From contig MWCL01000013.1 in NCBI GenBank assembly GCA_002070025.1, positions 1-48,250 on the forward strand: DNA of 48,250 nucleotides, written 5' to 3'. Under the pieces are notes generated by a model. That model worked only from the letters and a program-made list of their open reading frames with translations, was not told the DNA's origin and searched no databases. Numbering within the stretch: the first letter of the stretch is position 1; the number at the start of each line of letters is the position of its first letter. Below, piece by piece: positions 1 to 7,385 of this stretch. The translations under genes and the position numbers were made by a program. This stretch comes from Spirochaetes bacterium ADurb.Bin215. Lineage in GTDB: Bacteria > Spirochaetota > Spirochaetia > Treponematales > Treponemataceae.

Positions 1-1218
1 CGAGCAGTTCTGCCCGCCGAAGCCGAACGAGTTCGAAAGCGCCGCCTGCACGACCCGATCCCGCGCCGTGTTGGGCGTGTAGTCCAGGGTACAGTCCGGG
101 TCGGGATTCTCATAGTTGATGGTCGGGTGAATAACCCCGTCGCGCAGGGAGAGAATCGCGGCAATGGCGCCGATCGCGCCCGCGGCGCCAAGCGTGTGGC
201 CAATCATGGATTTGGTGGAACTGACGGATAGCGTGTCGGCATGGGCGCCGAAGGCGGAGCGGATTGCGAGGGTTTCCACACTGTCGTTGGCGCGCGTGGA
301 AGTGCCGTGCGCGTTGATGTAGCCCACCGTATCGGGGGAAATACCGCCGGAGCGAAGCGCGTCCGTCATGGCGCGGGCGGCCTGCTTGCCGTCCGGCGCC
401 GGGATTGCGACGCTGTGGGCGTCGCAGGTCATGCCCGCGCCGAGGAACCGCGCGAGCACCTCCGCACCCCGCGCGCGGGCATGAGAGGCGCTTTCAAGGA
501 TCACAATGCCTGCGCCCTCACCGATAACAAAACCGTCACGGTCGCGGTCGAACGGCCGGCTCGCGTGCGCAGGATCGTCATTCCGGGTGGAGAGAACGCC
601 CATACAGCCGTAAGCGTCGAGCACCATGGGTGTTATTGCCGCCTCCGTACCTCCGGCGACGACCACGTCGGCCTGACCGGACCGGATCATCATATTGGCC
701 AGGGCGATGTTGTGACCGCCGGTTGCGCAGGCGCTCACGGCGGCGAAATTGGGCCCTGTGATGCCGAGGTTGAGCGCAACCATGCACGACGCCATGTTCG
801 CGATAGTTTTGGGAACATTCAAAAGGTTGCCATGCTGCGGACCCTCGGCGAAAAACGTCGCGTACTGTTCTTCAAGGACATCATATCCGCCGGCTGCGGA
901 ACCCACGAGGCAGCCAACCCGCGACGAATCCATCGAGGCAAAGTCGAGACCCGCATGGGTTACCGCTTCGACGGCGGCATATACGGCGAATTGGGAAAAC
1001 CGGGCCATGCGGCGGCTCTGCTTTTTGGAAATGCGGACATCCGGATCAAAACCGGACACTTCGCAGGCAATTTTGCTGTGATGATTCTCAGTGTCGAACC
1101 CCGTTATGCGCGCGGCTCCGGAAACCCCGTTGCGGCACTTGGTCCAGAAGTCATCCACGCTGTTCCCCAGCGGAGATACAACGCCCAGTCCGGTTACAAC
1201 AACGCTGTCATCGGTCAT
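1..1218 (-). CDS. fabF: Beta-ketoacyl-ACP synthase II (FabF), C-terminus cut by window edge
   Basis: Condensing enzyme of cytoplasmic type II fatty-acid synthesis: it extends acyl-ACP with malonyl-ACP. The frame has no stop before the window edge and gives 406 codons, so only the last few residues of a ~410-residue family are missing. The catalytic triad is visible: the nucleophile in SACATGGHN, the first histidine in NAHGTSTRAND and the second in IGHTLGAAG; the C-terminal NSFGFGGQN glycine-rich turn is the last part seen. The ATG at 1218 overlaps the stop of the upstream flavoenzyme gene as ATGA, so the two are probably translationally coupled. The family is certain; FabF is preferred over FabB from the overall motifs. 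Confidence 0.93.
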   Translation of the reverse strand, partial: MTDDSVVVTGLGVVSPLGNSVDDFWTKCRNGVSGAARITGFDTENHHSKIACEVSGFDPDVRISKKQSRRMARFSQFAVYAAVEAVTHAGLDFASMDSSRVGCLVGSAAGGYDVLEEQYATFFAEGPQHGNLLNVPKTIANMASCMVALNLGITGPNFAAVSACATGGHNIALANMMIRSGQADVVVAGGTEAAITPMVLDAYGCMGVLSTRNDDPAHASRPFDRDRDGFVIGEGAGIVILESASHARARGAEVLARFLGAGMTCDAHSVAIPAPDGKQAARAMTDALRSGGISPDTVGYINAHGTSTRANDSVETLAIRSAFGAHADTLSVSSTKSMIGHTLGAAGAIGAIAAILSLRDGVIHPTINYENPDPDCTLDYTPNTARDRVVQAALSNSFGFGGQNCS

Positions 1219-2657
1219 CGTTTTGCCTCCCGGGCGGGTGTAAGTCCAAGGAACGCGAGGACATCACGGGCGGTGTACGAGAGGCCGAACCGTTCAATCA
1301 TGAGCCGGAGCGATTCAAGGCTGCTGCCCACCGTTACCAGCGGGAGCTCCAGGTAGCCGCTTGCGTATTTCATGCCGAGTCCGATCGTCGCGAATAGCGC
1401 GTTGCACAAACAAAGCGCATCGCCCGAACGGGAGGCATCGCCGCCCTTCGCGGCATACGCTTTTTCATTCTCCGCAGGACACCGGTAGCCGATAGTCCCT
1501 TCAGGGGTTTTGTATAATTCACGGAGGAATCCGACATTACATAGCCGTTTCCGGCGCTGTTGTTCGTTTTTATCTGAAAGCGTCCTGTCCAGCAGGGCTA
1601 CCTTGAACGGATACCCGGTCGGTGATCCTTTCGGGTGGGTAAAAACCTGTGCGCTGTCCGCCTTTACCTTTTCTAGAAAGCGCTTTTTCAATTCGGGCAG
1701 AATTCCCGACTCGGTACAAAAAGCGAACAGACTTCCCACCTGAATGCCCCGGGCACCCGCACGCTGTGATTCTTCAAGTGACTCCGGCATACTGCAGGCA
1801 CCGCCGATCCAGAACGGCAGGTTGAGACCGACCATTTTCGCGTAGTCCACGGTATCTTTGGGGCCGTAGATTGGTTCTCCGTTTTCGTCGAGAGAGAGTA
1901 CTCCGCGGGGCGGCGCGTTGTGGCCTCCGGCGAAATGTCCTTCAACCACTATGCCGTCGACCTTTCCGGTAGCACGGGTCGCCATGGTCAGGGCAAGTAC
2001 GTACGATGACACAATGGCGAGAAAATACGGGCGTTTGAGGCGTTCCGGCGGATTTGCCAGAACGGTTGACGGGTCAAAATCAAGAGCATACCCCTCTCCG
2101 TGGGAAAATCCTTCAACCGGAATGCGCACGCTTCCCCCTTCTCCCCGGGCAAAGGCATCTATGAGACCGGGTATCTCGACAGGGATTCCCGCTCCCATGA
2201 GGATATAGTCCACTCCGGCAAGCATGGCGCCGTAGATGGCGGGCGGATTCGCCACCGCGATTTTCTCGAGAAAATTGATGCCCACGACACCGTCGTGGTT
2301 TTCTTTGGCAAGGTACACTTCAACAAAGTTGCCGGCGACTGCAAGCTCATCGGCGGCGACACGGTCGCTGTCGGCATGCCACAGGGGATGCGCGCTGAAA
2401 TCGTGGGTGTCAGCGGTTCCGTCGGGCCGGAAATACCGTTCAAGAATCCGTGCGGCCACCCCCTGATCGGGAAAAGCGGCAAGCGCGCGGCGGACATGAC
2501 CGCCCTGGTCGCCCTGTTCGAGGCGTCTGACCATAAGTATGTCGAGCGCGGTGCCCGATACAACGCCGAGCGCGCCCATGGACGATACGGAACGGGCGAG
2601 TTTCCAGTCTGAAACACCAACCCCCATTCCACCCTGTATAACTCTTGGATGATTCAT
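1215..2657 (-). CDS. NPD/FabK-like FMN-dependent oxidoreductase (nitronate monooxygenase family)
   Basis: A 480-residue TIM-barrel flavoenzyme of the 2-nitropropane dioxygenase/FabK superfamily. The N-terminus carries the family opening IQGGMGVGVS, followed by SMGALGVVSGTAL. The central GHFAGGHN holds the histidine expected at the active site, and GGACSMPESL and ARGIQVGSLFAFCTES match the FMN-phosphate-binding region. It is longer than ordinary nitronate monooxygenases (~350 residues) because of a cysteine-containing C-terminal extension, as in the long NPD subfamily related to PfaD. It is translationally coupled to fabF, so a role in acyl-chain processing, such as enoyl reduction or lipid-nitronate detoxification, is inferred. 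The substrate cannot be read from the sequence. Confidence 0.8.
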   Translation of the reverse strand: MNHPRVIQGGMGVGVSDWKLARSVSSMGALGVVSGTALDILMVRRLEQGDQGGHVRRALAAFPDQGVAARILERYFRPDGTADTHDFSAHPLWHADSDRVAADELAVAGNFVEVYLAKENHDGVVGINFLEKIAVANPPAIYGAMLAGVDYILMGAGIPVEIPGLIDAFARGEGGSVRIPVEGFSHGEGYALDFDPSTVLANPPERLKRPYFLAIVSSYVLALTMATRATGKVDGIVVEGHFAGGHNAPPRGVLSLDENGEPIYGPKDTVDYAKMVGLNLPFWIGGACSMPESLEESQRAGARGIQVGSLFAFCTESGILPELKKRFLEKVKADSAQVFTHPKGSPTGYPFKVALLDRTLSDKNEQQRRKRLCNVGFLRELYKTPEGTIGYRCPAENEKAYAAKGGDASRSGDALCLCNALFATIGLGMKYASGYLELPLVTVGSSLESLRLMIERFGLSYTARDVLAFLGLTPAREAKR

Positions 2658-2672
2658 TACTCCGTCCTTTTT

Positions 2673-2696
2673 TGACAGGTTTTGTCATTTTGTCAG
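2673..2696 (-). promoter_or_regulatory. Candidate operator shared with the acyl-CoA synthetase gene
   Basis: The plus strand reads TGACA-GGTTT-TGTCA followed by TTTTGTCA, giving a small inverted repeat and a direct repeat. It lies between the minus-strand promoter and the start codon of the NPD-like gene. A similar block (13 of 16 bases in the core) sits at the equivalent place before the acyl-CoA synthetase gene at 14474-14497. This suggests a common lipid regulator, which is inference only. Confidence 0.35.
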
Positions 2697-2700
2697 CACA

Positions 2701-2729
2701 AGAATACGTCATATTTCCCGCAGGGTCAA
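2701..2729 (-). promoter_or_regulatory. Sigma-70 promoter of the NPD-fabF operon
   Basis: On the minus strand, -35 TTGACC (2729-2724), a 17-base spacer, then -10 TATTCT (2706-2701). This predicts a start near 2694 and a leader of about 37 bases. Confidence 0.6.
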
Positions 2730-2746
2730 TGAAATGCCCCCGTTTG

Positions 2747-2755
2747 TGTTATAAT
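2747..2755 (+). promoter_or_regulatory. Extended -10 promoter of the Gfo/Idh/MocA gene
   Basis: TGT-TATAAT is a consensus extended -10 element, and the predicted start is near 2762. No good -35 is seen, which fits extended -10 promoters. Confidence 0.6.
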
Positions 2756-2779
2756 TCCTTCCACAAGGAGCGCCGAGCA

Positions 2780-3832
2780 ATGCCTTCATCAGTACCGCAT
2801 AACAGAAAGACCACCAAAATCCGCTGCGCCGTTATCGGCTGCGGCAGGATCGGATCCTCCCTCGAGGACGACCGGCTCCGGGAAAAACCGGCGAGTCACG
2901 CCGGCGCCATAGCGCAGAACCGGGATACGATCCTCGTCGGCGGGGCCGATCCCGATCCGGTCGCCCGGACCTCTTTCGCCCGCCGGTGGAAGCTCCCTTC
3001 GTCGGCCCTTCATGAATCCGCCGAAACGATGCTCAACGAACTCCATCCGGACATCGTGCACATTGCGAGCGACACAGAAACGCACATTCCCCTCCTTGAA
3101 ACCTGCCTTGCCGCGCAGGTTCCGGTTATCGTACTGGAAAAACCGGTAGGGGTGAGTCTTGAAGAAGCACGGAACGCCCTGCCCCTGGTGGAAAAGGCCG
3201 AACGGGAAGGAAGGAGCCGTGTCATCGTAAACCATGAACGACGGTTTTCCCGGGATTACCGCATGCTCCGCTCCATCATCGAATCCGGGGAGCTCGGCAC
3301 GCTCAAGGCCGTTCACAGCCGGTTGTACATGGGCCAAGCAAAACCGCCGGCGCAGGTACTCTGGCATGACGGCACCCATCTCGTGGACATCATTACCTTT
3401 CTCGCCGATCCCTGGGATATCACGACAGTACAGGGAGATCCCGACGATACCGAAAATCCTTTCATTGCCCTCGGAAAAACGCGGGACCGCAAAGAAACCG
3501 CACTCGTTACCCTAGACTGCTCACCGGGACGGGACTTTCTCGGCTTTGAGCTGGATGTGGAGTTTTCCTCGGGGCGGATCCGGGCAGGCAACGGTATCTG
3601 GGAAGTCTGGCGGAGTGAACCGTCCCCCTGGTACGAGTCGTTCCGATCGCTCCGGCCTGCCAGGGAACGGCGCTGGCGAAAAACGCGGAAAACCGGTTAC
3701 TTCGCCAACATGATGGCGCACGCGGTTTCCTGCGTCCGGAACCCGTCCGTACCGGCGGAATCGTCGTTCCGGGACGGTTGTACCGCACTCGAAATTCTGG
3801 ACGCCATTCTCGCGAAGCGGACAAAAATCTGA
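2780..3832 (+). CDS. Gfo/Idh/MocA family NAD(P)-dependent oxidoreductase
   Basis: A 350-residue soluble dehydrogenase of the sugar/inositol/scyllo-inosose type. An N-terminal Rossmann fold shows CAVIGCGRIGSS (about residues 15-26). The family motif EKPVGVSLEEA holds the conserved lysine after the second half of the Rossmann domain. WHDGTHLVDI in the alpha/beta substrate domain gives the conserved histidine region. I chose the ATG at 2780, not earlier in-frame starts, because AAGGAG lies 9 bases upstream and the promoter -10 at 2750-2755 would exclude upstream starts. It is monocistronic, divergent from the NPD-fabF operon. The substrate is unknown. Confidence 0.85.
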   Translation: MPSSVPHNRKTTKIRCAVIGCGRIGSSLEDDRLREKPASHAGAIAQNRDTILVGGADPDPVARTSFARRWKLPSSALHESAETMLNELHPDIVHIASDTETHIPLLETCLAAQVPVIVLEKPVGVSLEEARNALPLVEKAEREGRSRVIVNHERRFSRDYRMLRSIIESGELGTLKAVHSRLYMGQAKPPAQVLWHDGTHLVDIITFLADPWDITTVQGDPDDTENPFIALGKTRDRKETALVTLDCSPGRDFLGFELDVEFSSGRIRAGNGIWEVWRSEPSPWYESFRSLRPARERRWRKTRKTGYFANMMAHAVSCVRNPSVPAESSFRDGCTALEILDAILAKRTKI

Positions 3833-3893
3833 TTATCGTCATAAAACGTGCTAGTATTTCCGGTATACCAGTAACACATCTTCCCGCACCGGG

Positions 3894-3902
3894 TGTTATA
3901 AA
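3894..3902 (+). promoter_or_regulatory. Extended -10 promoter of the ECF sigma/TonB run
   Basis: TGT-TATAAA lies 22 bases before the ECF sigma start codon. No clear -35, and no clear ECF-type AAC/CGT pair, was found. It may be a housekeeping promoter rather than an autoregulated one. Confidence 0.45.
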
Positions 3903-3924
3903 AACGTGACAGGAACACAGAGGC

Positions 3925-4428
3925 ATGAGTAAATCCGGAACCATTACCATTGATGATTTTGAACACTTGTATGAACAGTTCGGCCCCATGGTGCTCCGAC
4001 GCTGCAGAGCCCTGCTCAAAGACGAAGAAAAGGCCCTCGATGCCATGCAGGACGTCTTTGTGCGGATTATTGAGCGACGGGAAAAGCTTTCGGGCGTTTG
4101 TTCAAGCCTCTTCTACACGGTCGCGACCTCGGTCTGCCTGAACCGGATCCGTTCGGACAAATTGAGGAGCGGGCCCGGCATTGACTTCATCATTGATACC
4201 GCGGCGGATACCCGGAGCACGGCCCATGACGAACAGGTTGTCTCGGAAATTTTTTTGGGCGAGCTTTTCAGGGACCTTCCGGAGTCCACCCGCCTCATGG
4301 CGTTCCTGCATTATGTGGACGGTTTGACGCTTCATGAAACGGCTAAAGAAACCGGTCTTTCGGTTTCCGGCGTTCGCAAGCGTCTTGCCGGCCTCAGGGC
4401 AAAAGCACTAAAGCGAGTGAGGGACTAA
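3925..4428 (+). CDS. ECF-type RNA polymerase sigma factor
   Basis: A 167-residue extracytoplasmic-function sigma factor. Region 2 occupies about residues 10-75 (LYEQFGPMVLRRCRALL, then EKALDAMQDVFVRII, the core-binding and -10 region). Region 4 covers about residues 110-165 with a helix-turn-helix (LTLHETAKETGLSVSGVRKRL). There is no sigma region 1 or 3, as expected for the class. The next gene starts one base after its stop and encodes a single-pass membrane protein that is the likely anti-sigma partner. It heads a run of nine co-directional, tightly packed genes ending with tonB, so it probably controls the envelope genes downstream; this is inferred from position only. Confidence 0.9.
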   Translation: MSKSGTITIDDFEHLYEQFGPMVLRRCRALLKDEEKALDAMQDVFVRIIERREKLSGVCSSLFYTVATSVCLNRIRSDKLRSGPGIDFIIDTAADTRSTAHDEQVVSEIFLGELFRDLPESTRLMAFLHYVDGLTLHETAKETGLSVSGVRKRLAGLRAKALKRVRD

Positions 4429-4429
4429 T

Positions 4430-5194
4430 ATGAGCATACCCGACATTTTTCTGGAGCAGATGCTCCTTGGCGAAAAAGAAACCGCATCCGACGCGGAAAC
4501 CCGTTCCCGACTCCGGGAAATGGAAGATTCGAACCGGGAAATTCTTGCACGGTATCCGGCGGATGCCATGAAGCGGGCGATCGCGGAAAAACTGGAAACT
4601 ACCGGCCGCTCCGCACTCCCCTTCACCAGCGGGCGGGCTCTTCCGGCGATCAGGGTTGTCGCCTTCGCGGCGGCGGCTTGCTTTGCCCTGGCCTTCGCGG
4701 TACTCGCGACCATGCAGCTTACCCGTTCGCCGGGCTTCACCGGCCAACGCCTGCTTACCGAGCGGCCGAAGGGCGACGCCATCCGCATGTACGTGTACCG
4801 CCAGGCCGGAGACCGCGCCGAAAAACTGGATACCGGCGACCGGGTTGCGGTGAACGACGTACTGCAGGTCAGCTATAATGTAGCCGGCAAACGCTGGGGA
4901 TTCATATTCTCCGTGGACGGAAACGGCGTACTTACCCAGCATTACCCCGAACGGGGAACCTTCTCGGCGCTCCTTGAGACAACAGGCGAGACCGCTCTCC
5001 CCTTCTCTTATCAGCTGGACGACGCACCCGATTTCGAGCGTTTCATCATGATCAGCGCGGAGGAATCTTTCAACGCCCAGCCGGTTCTCGAATCCATCAA
5101 GGCCGTTTCTCGCTCGGCTGGATTCCCCGCTAAAGATCTTTCGGATGTGGTGCCCGCAGGCATGACCGTAACCGACATTGTACTGTACAAGTGA
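4430..5194 (+). CDS. Single-pass membrane protein with DUF4384-like domain, candidate anti-sigma factor
   Basis: A 254-residue protein. About 70 charged cytoplasmic residues at the N-terminus are followed by one transmembrane helix near residues 76-95 (VVAFAAAACFALAFAVLA). A periplasmic domain of about 150 residues follows, whose DRVAVNDVLQVSYNV and WGFIFSVDGNGVLTQHYP resemble DUF4384. The layout (cytoplasmic head, one helix, periplasmic sensor) and the one-base gap after the ECF sigma gene make it a candidate anti-sigma factor. However, no zinc-finger HxxxCxxC anti-sigma motif is present. In my memory DUF4384 domains often occur near caspase-like proteins, which fits the next gene. The stop overlaps the region just upstream of that gene's start. 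Confidence 0.7.
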   Translation: MSIPDIFLEQMLLGEKETASDAETRSRLREMEDSNREILARYPADAMKRAIAEKLETTGRSALPFTSGRALPAIRVVAFAAAACFALAFAVLATMQLTRSPGFTGQRLLTERPKGDAIRMYVYRQAGDRAEKLDTGDRVAVNDVLQVSYNVAGKRWGFIFSVDGNGVLTQHYPERGTFSALLETTGETALPFSYQLDDAPDFERFIMISAEESFNAQPVLESIKAVSRSAGFPAKDLSDVVPAGMTVTDIVLYK

Positions 5195-5205
5195 GGATAA
5201 TCCCC

Positions 5206-7374
5206 ATGCATAAAACCAACATACTGTTCATTGCACTTGCCGCCCTTGTTCTGCTGCCCCTCGGGGCGCAATCGGCAGGAGCCGCAGAACCCCTCGCGGT
5301 AGAACGGTTTGCCCTCTACATCGCGGCCAATGACGGCGGAGAAGGACGTGAACGCCTTCGCTACGCCCTGAGCGACGCCCGGCGGCTTGCTGATACCCTG
5401 AACGAGGTGGGCGGCGTTGAATCGCGCAACAGCATGATTCTCGCCGATCCCGACCGCAAAAAAATCCACAACGCCTTCGCGCGTTTCGCAAAAGACATAG
5501 AACAGCGCCGGGGCAAGGCACGCAGAACCGAGTTCATTCTCTACTATTCCGGACATTCGGACGAGAACGCCCTTCTTCTCGGAAAGGAAACCTTTTCCTA
5601 CTCGGAACTCAAGGAATCCTTGTCGCTCGTTCCCTCGGACGTTCACGTGGTCATGCTCGATTCCTGCTTTTCGGGAAGCTTTGTCCGCGCGAAAGGCGGT
5701 TCCCGCAAGCAGCCCTTCCTCATGGACGACGCAAGCGAGGTAAAGGGCCATGCCTATCTTTCGTCAAGCTCCGCCGAGGAATCCTCCCAGGAGTCCGACA
5801 TAATCCAGGCGTCCTACTTTACCCACTCGCTCGTTACCGGGCTTCGCGGCGCCGCCGACGCTTCAGGAGACCGCAAGGTTTCGCTGAACGAACTGTACCA
5901 CTACGCCTTCAACGACACGCTTTCCAAAACGGAAACGAGCAGTTTCGGACCCCAACACCCTTCGTTCAACATAACCATGGTCGGCTCGGGGGATCTGGTG
6001 CTCACCGACATTACCAACGCGGACTCGGCGCTGATTTTTCCGGACGACGCGGAAGGGCGGTACTTTATCCGTACCGTCGACGGGCTTCTTGTTTCCGAGC
6101 TGAACAAGGTTGCCGGCACCGCTCTCGCGCTCGCCGTTCCGAAAGGCCGATACATCATCACCCTGGTAACTCCTCTCGCGACGAGCCAGGCGACGATTAC
6201 CCTCGAGCAGAACCAGCACTTCGTGCTGGGTTCCTCGCAGTTTCTCGGCGTACCCCTCGCGCAGGGACGCCCCCGGGGAGACGCAGAACCCCGGGAAGTG
6301 TTCGAAGAAATTACCGAGTGGACACCCATTGTAGTCGGCATTGTTCCCTCGCTCACCATCCCCATGGAAGATACCGACAACGCGAACATCTCGCTCGGAT
6401 TCTTCGCGGCAAAGAACCGGAACATCCGGGGAGTCCAGGCAAGCATACTCGGCGCCTATACCGAAAACTACATCCAGGGTGTCCAGGGGTCCCTGCTCTT
6501 CAACATGAACGGCGGCGGTTTCAGCGGCGCCCAACTCAACAACCTCGTCAACATAACCTACGGCGGGGAAGCGCGAGGCGCCCAGCTTTCGGGCTTCCTG
6601 AACTTTGCGGGCAACCGTTTCCAGGGTATTCAGGGCGCCGGCTTTCTGAACGTGTCCACCGGTCCGTTCAACGGCTTCCAGGCGGCGGGATTCATCAACA
6701 TCGCCACCGGCCCGCTCGACGGCGTTCAGGCGGCAGGGTTCATCAACATCGCCAATGAAGTACACGGCGTCCAGGCGGGCATCGTCAATATCGCCCGAAA
6801 CAATACCGGCGTCTCCCTCGGGTTGTTCAACTTCATCCTCGAAGGCGTACTCGATCCCGCGGTATATCTGGACACCAACGGCAACTTCTGGGTTCAGTAT
6901 CAGGGTGGTACCAACCTCTTTTACACTACCTACCAGATGGGCTACGACATGAACTGGACTCCCGGAAAGGATGCGGACTCCTTCTTCCTCGGTTTCGGTA
7001 TAGGAACCCGACGGTATCTGTCCAAACGTCTTTCGCTCGATTTTGAACTTCTGTCGCGACTGGTTCTCGATGTGAGCGAAAACAACGAATATATAACGAT
7101 GATCGAAAACGGCGAGGAAATCGTTACCGATACGGACGAAGAACGGGAAGCGTTCTTTAACGCGTTTGTACACGGCTACATTCCCTCGGCGCGGCTCACC
7201 CTCAACGTGCACCTCATGCGGCACCTGGCCCTCTTCGGCGCGCTCAATATTGATGTGCGGATAGCCGGACAAAATAACGGCGCCTTTGAAACGGGGAACC
7301 ATGCGAAGAGCTACGAAATCTCCGATGACACCGTATGGCTCTATCCATCCCTCTCGTTCGGAATAAAGTTCTAA
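5206..7374 (+). CDS. Secreted caspase-family (C14) protein with LA_2272-type surface repeats and C-terminal beta-rich domain
   Basis: A 722-residue exported protein. Signal peptide at residues 1-26 (hydrophobic core IALAALVLLPLGA). A caspase-like domain at about 35-260 has histidine 117 in YYSGHSD and cysteine 154 in LDSCFSG, both catalytic positions intact. From about 390 to 545 come about seven imperfect 20-22-residue repeats built on GVQ/GIQ/GFQ...GF(I/L)N, typical of LA_2272 surface-repeat proteins. The last ~170 residues alternate polar and hydrophobic and end in LSFGIKF, as in an outer-membrane barrel with a terminal phenylalanine. The start is ATG 5206 (GAGG nine bases upstream), not the GTG at 5191. 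It lies between the candidate anti-sigma gene and the TonB-dependent receptor. The protease target is unknown; the barrel is inferred. Confidence 0.82.
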   Translation: MHKTNILFIALAALVLLPLGAQSAGAAEPLAVERFALYIAANDGGEGRERLRYALSDARRLADTLNEVGGVESRNSMILADPDRKKIHNAFARFAKDIEQRRGKARRTEFILYYSGHSDENALLLGKETFSYSELKESLSLVPSDVHVVMLDSCFSGSFVRAKGGSRKQPFLMDDASEVKGHAYLSSSSAEESSQESDIIQASYFTHSLVTGLRGAADASGDRKVSLNELYHYAFNDTLSKTETSSFGPQHPSFNITMVGSGDLVLTDITNADSALIFPDDAEGRYFIRTVDGLLVSELNKVAGTALALAVPKGRYIITLVTPLATSQATITLEQNQHFVLGSSQFLGVPLAQGRPRGDAEPREVFEEITEWTPIVVGIVPSLTIPMEDTDNANISLGFFAAKNRNIRGVQASILGAYTENYIQGVQGSLLFNMNGGGFSGAQLNNLVNITYGGEARGAQLSGFLNFAGNRFQGIQGAGFLNVSTGPFNGFQAAGFINIATGPLDGVQAAGFINIANEVHGVQAGIVNIARNNTGVSLGLFNFILEGVLDPAVYLDTNGNFWVQYQGGTNLFYTTYQMGYDMNWTPGKDADSFFLGFGIGTRRYLSKRLSLDFELLSRLVLDVSENNEYITMIENGEEIVTDTDEEREAFFNAFVHGYIPSARLTLNVHLMRHLALFGALNIDVRIAGQNNGAFETGNHAKSYEISDDTVWLYPSLSFGIKF

Positions 7375-7385
7375 AAGGATTGACC

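Noticed and set aside
241-1356. Open plus-strand frame of 371 codons over fabF and the NPD gene
   Set aside because: The minus-strand reading gives an intact catalytic triad; this frame gives no recognisable protein.
6420-6830. DNA repeat or CRISPR-like array in the caspase gene
   Set aside because: The periodicity is that of protein repeats inside one frame, without conserved DNA repeats or unique spacers.
5863-7302. Open frame of 479 codons antisense to the caspase/surface-repeat gene
   Set aside because: A shadow of a GC-rich repeat-containing gene; no domain or start signals.
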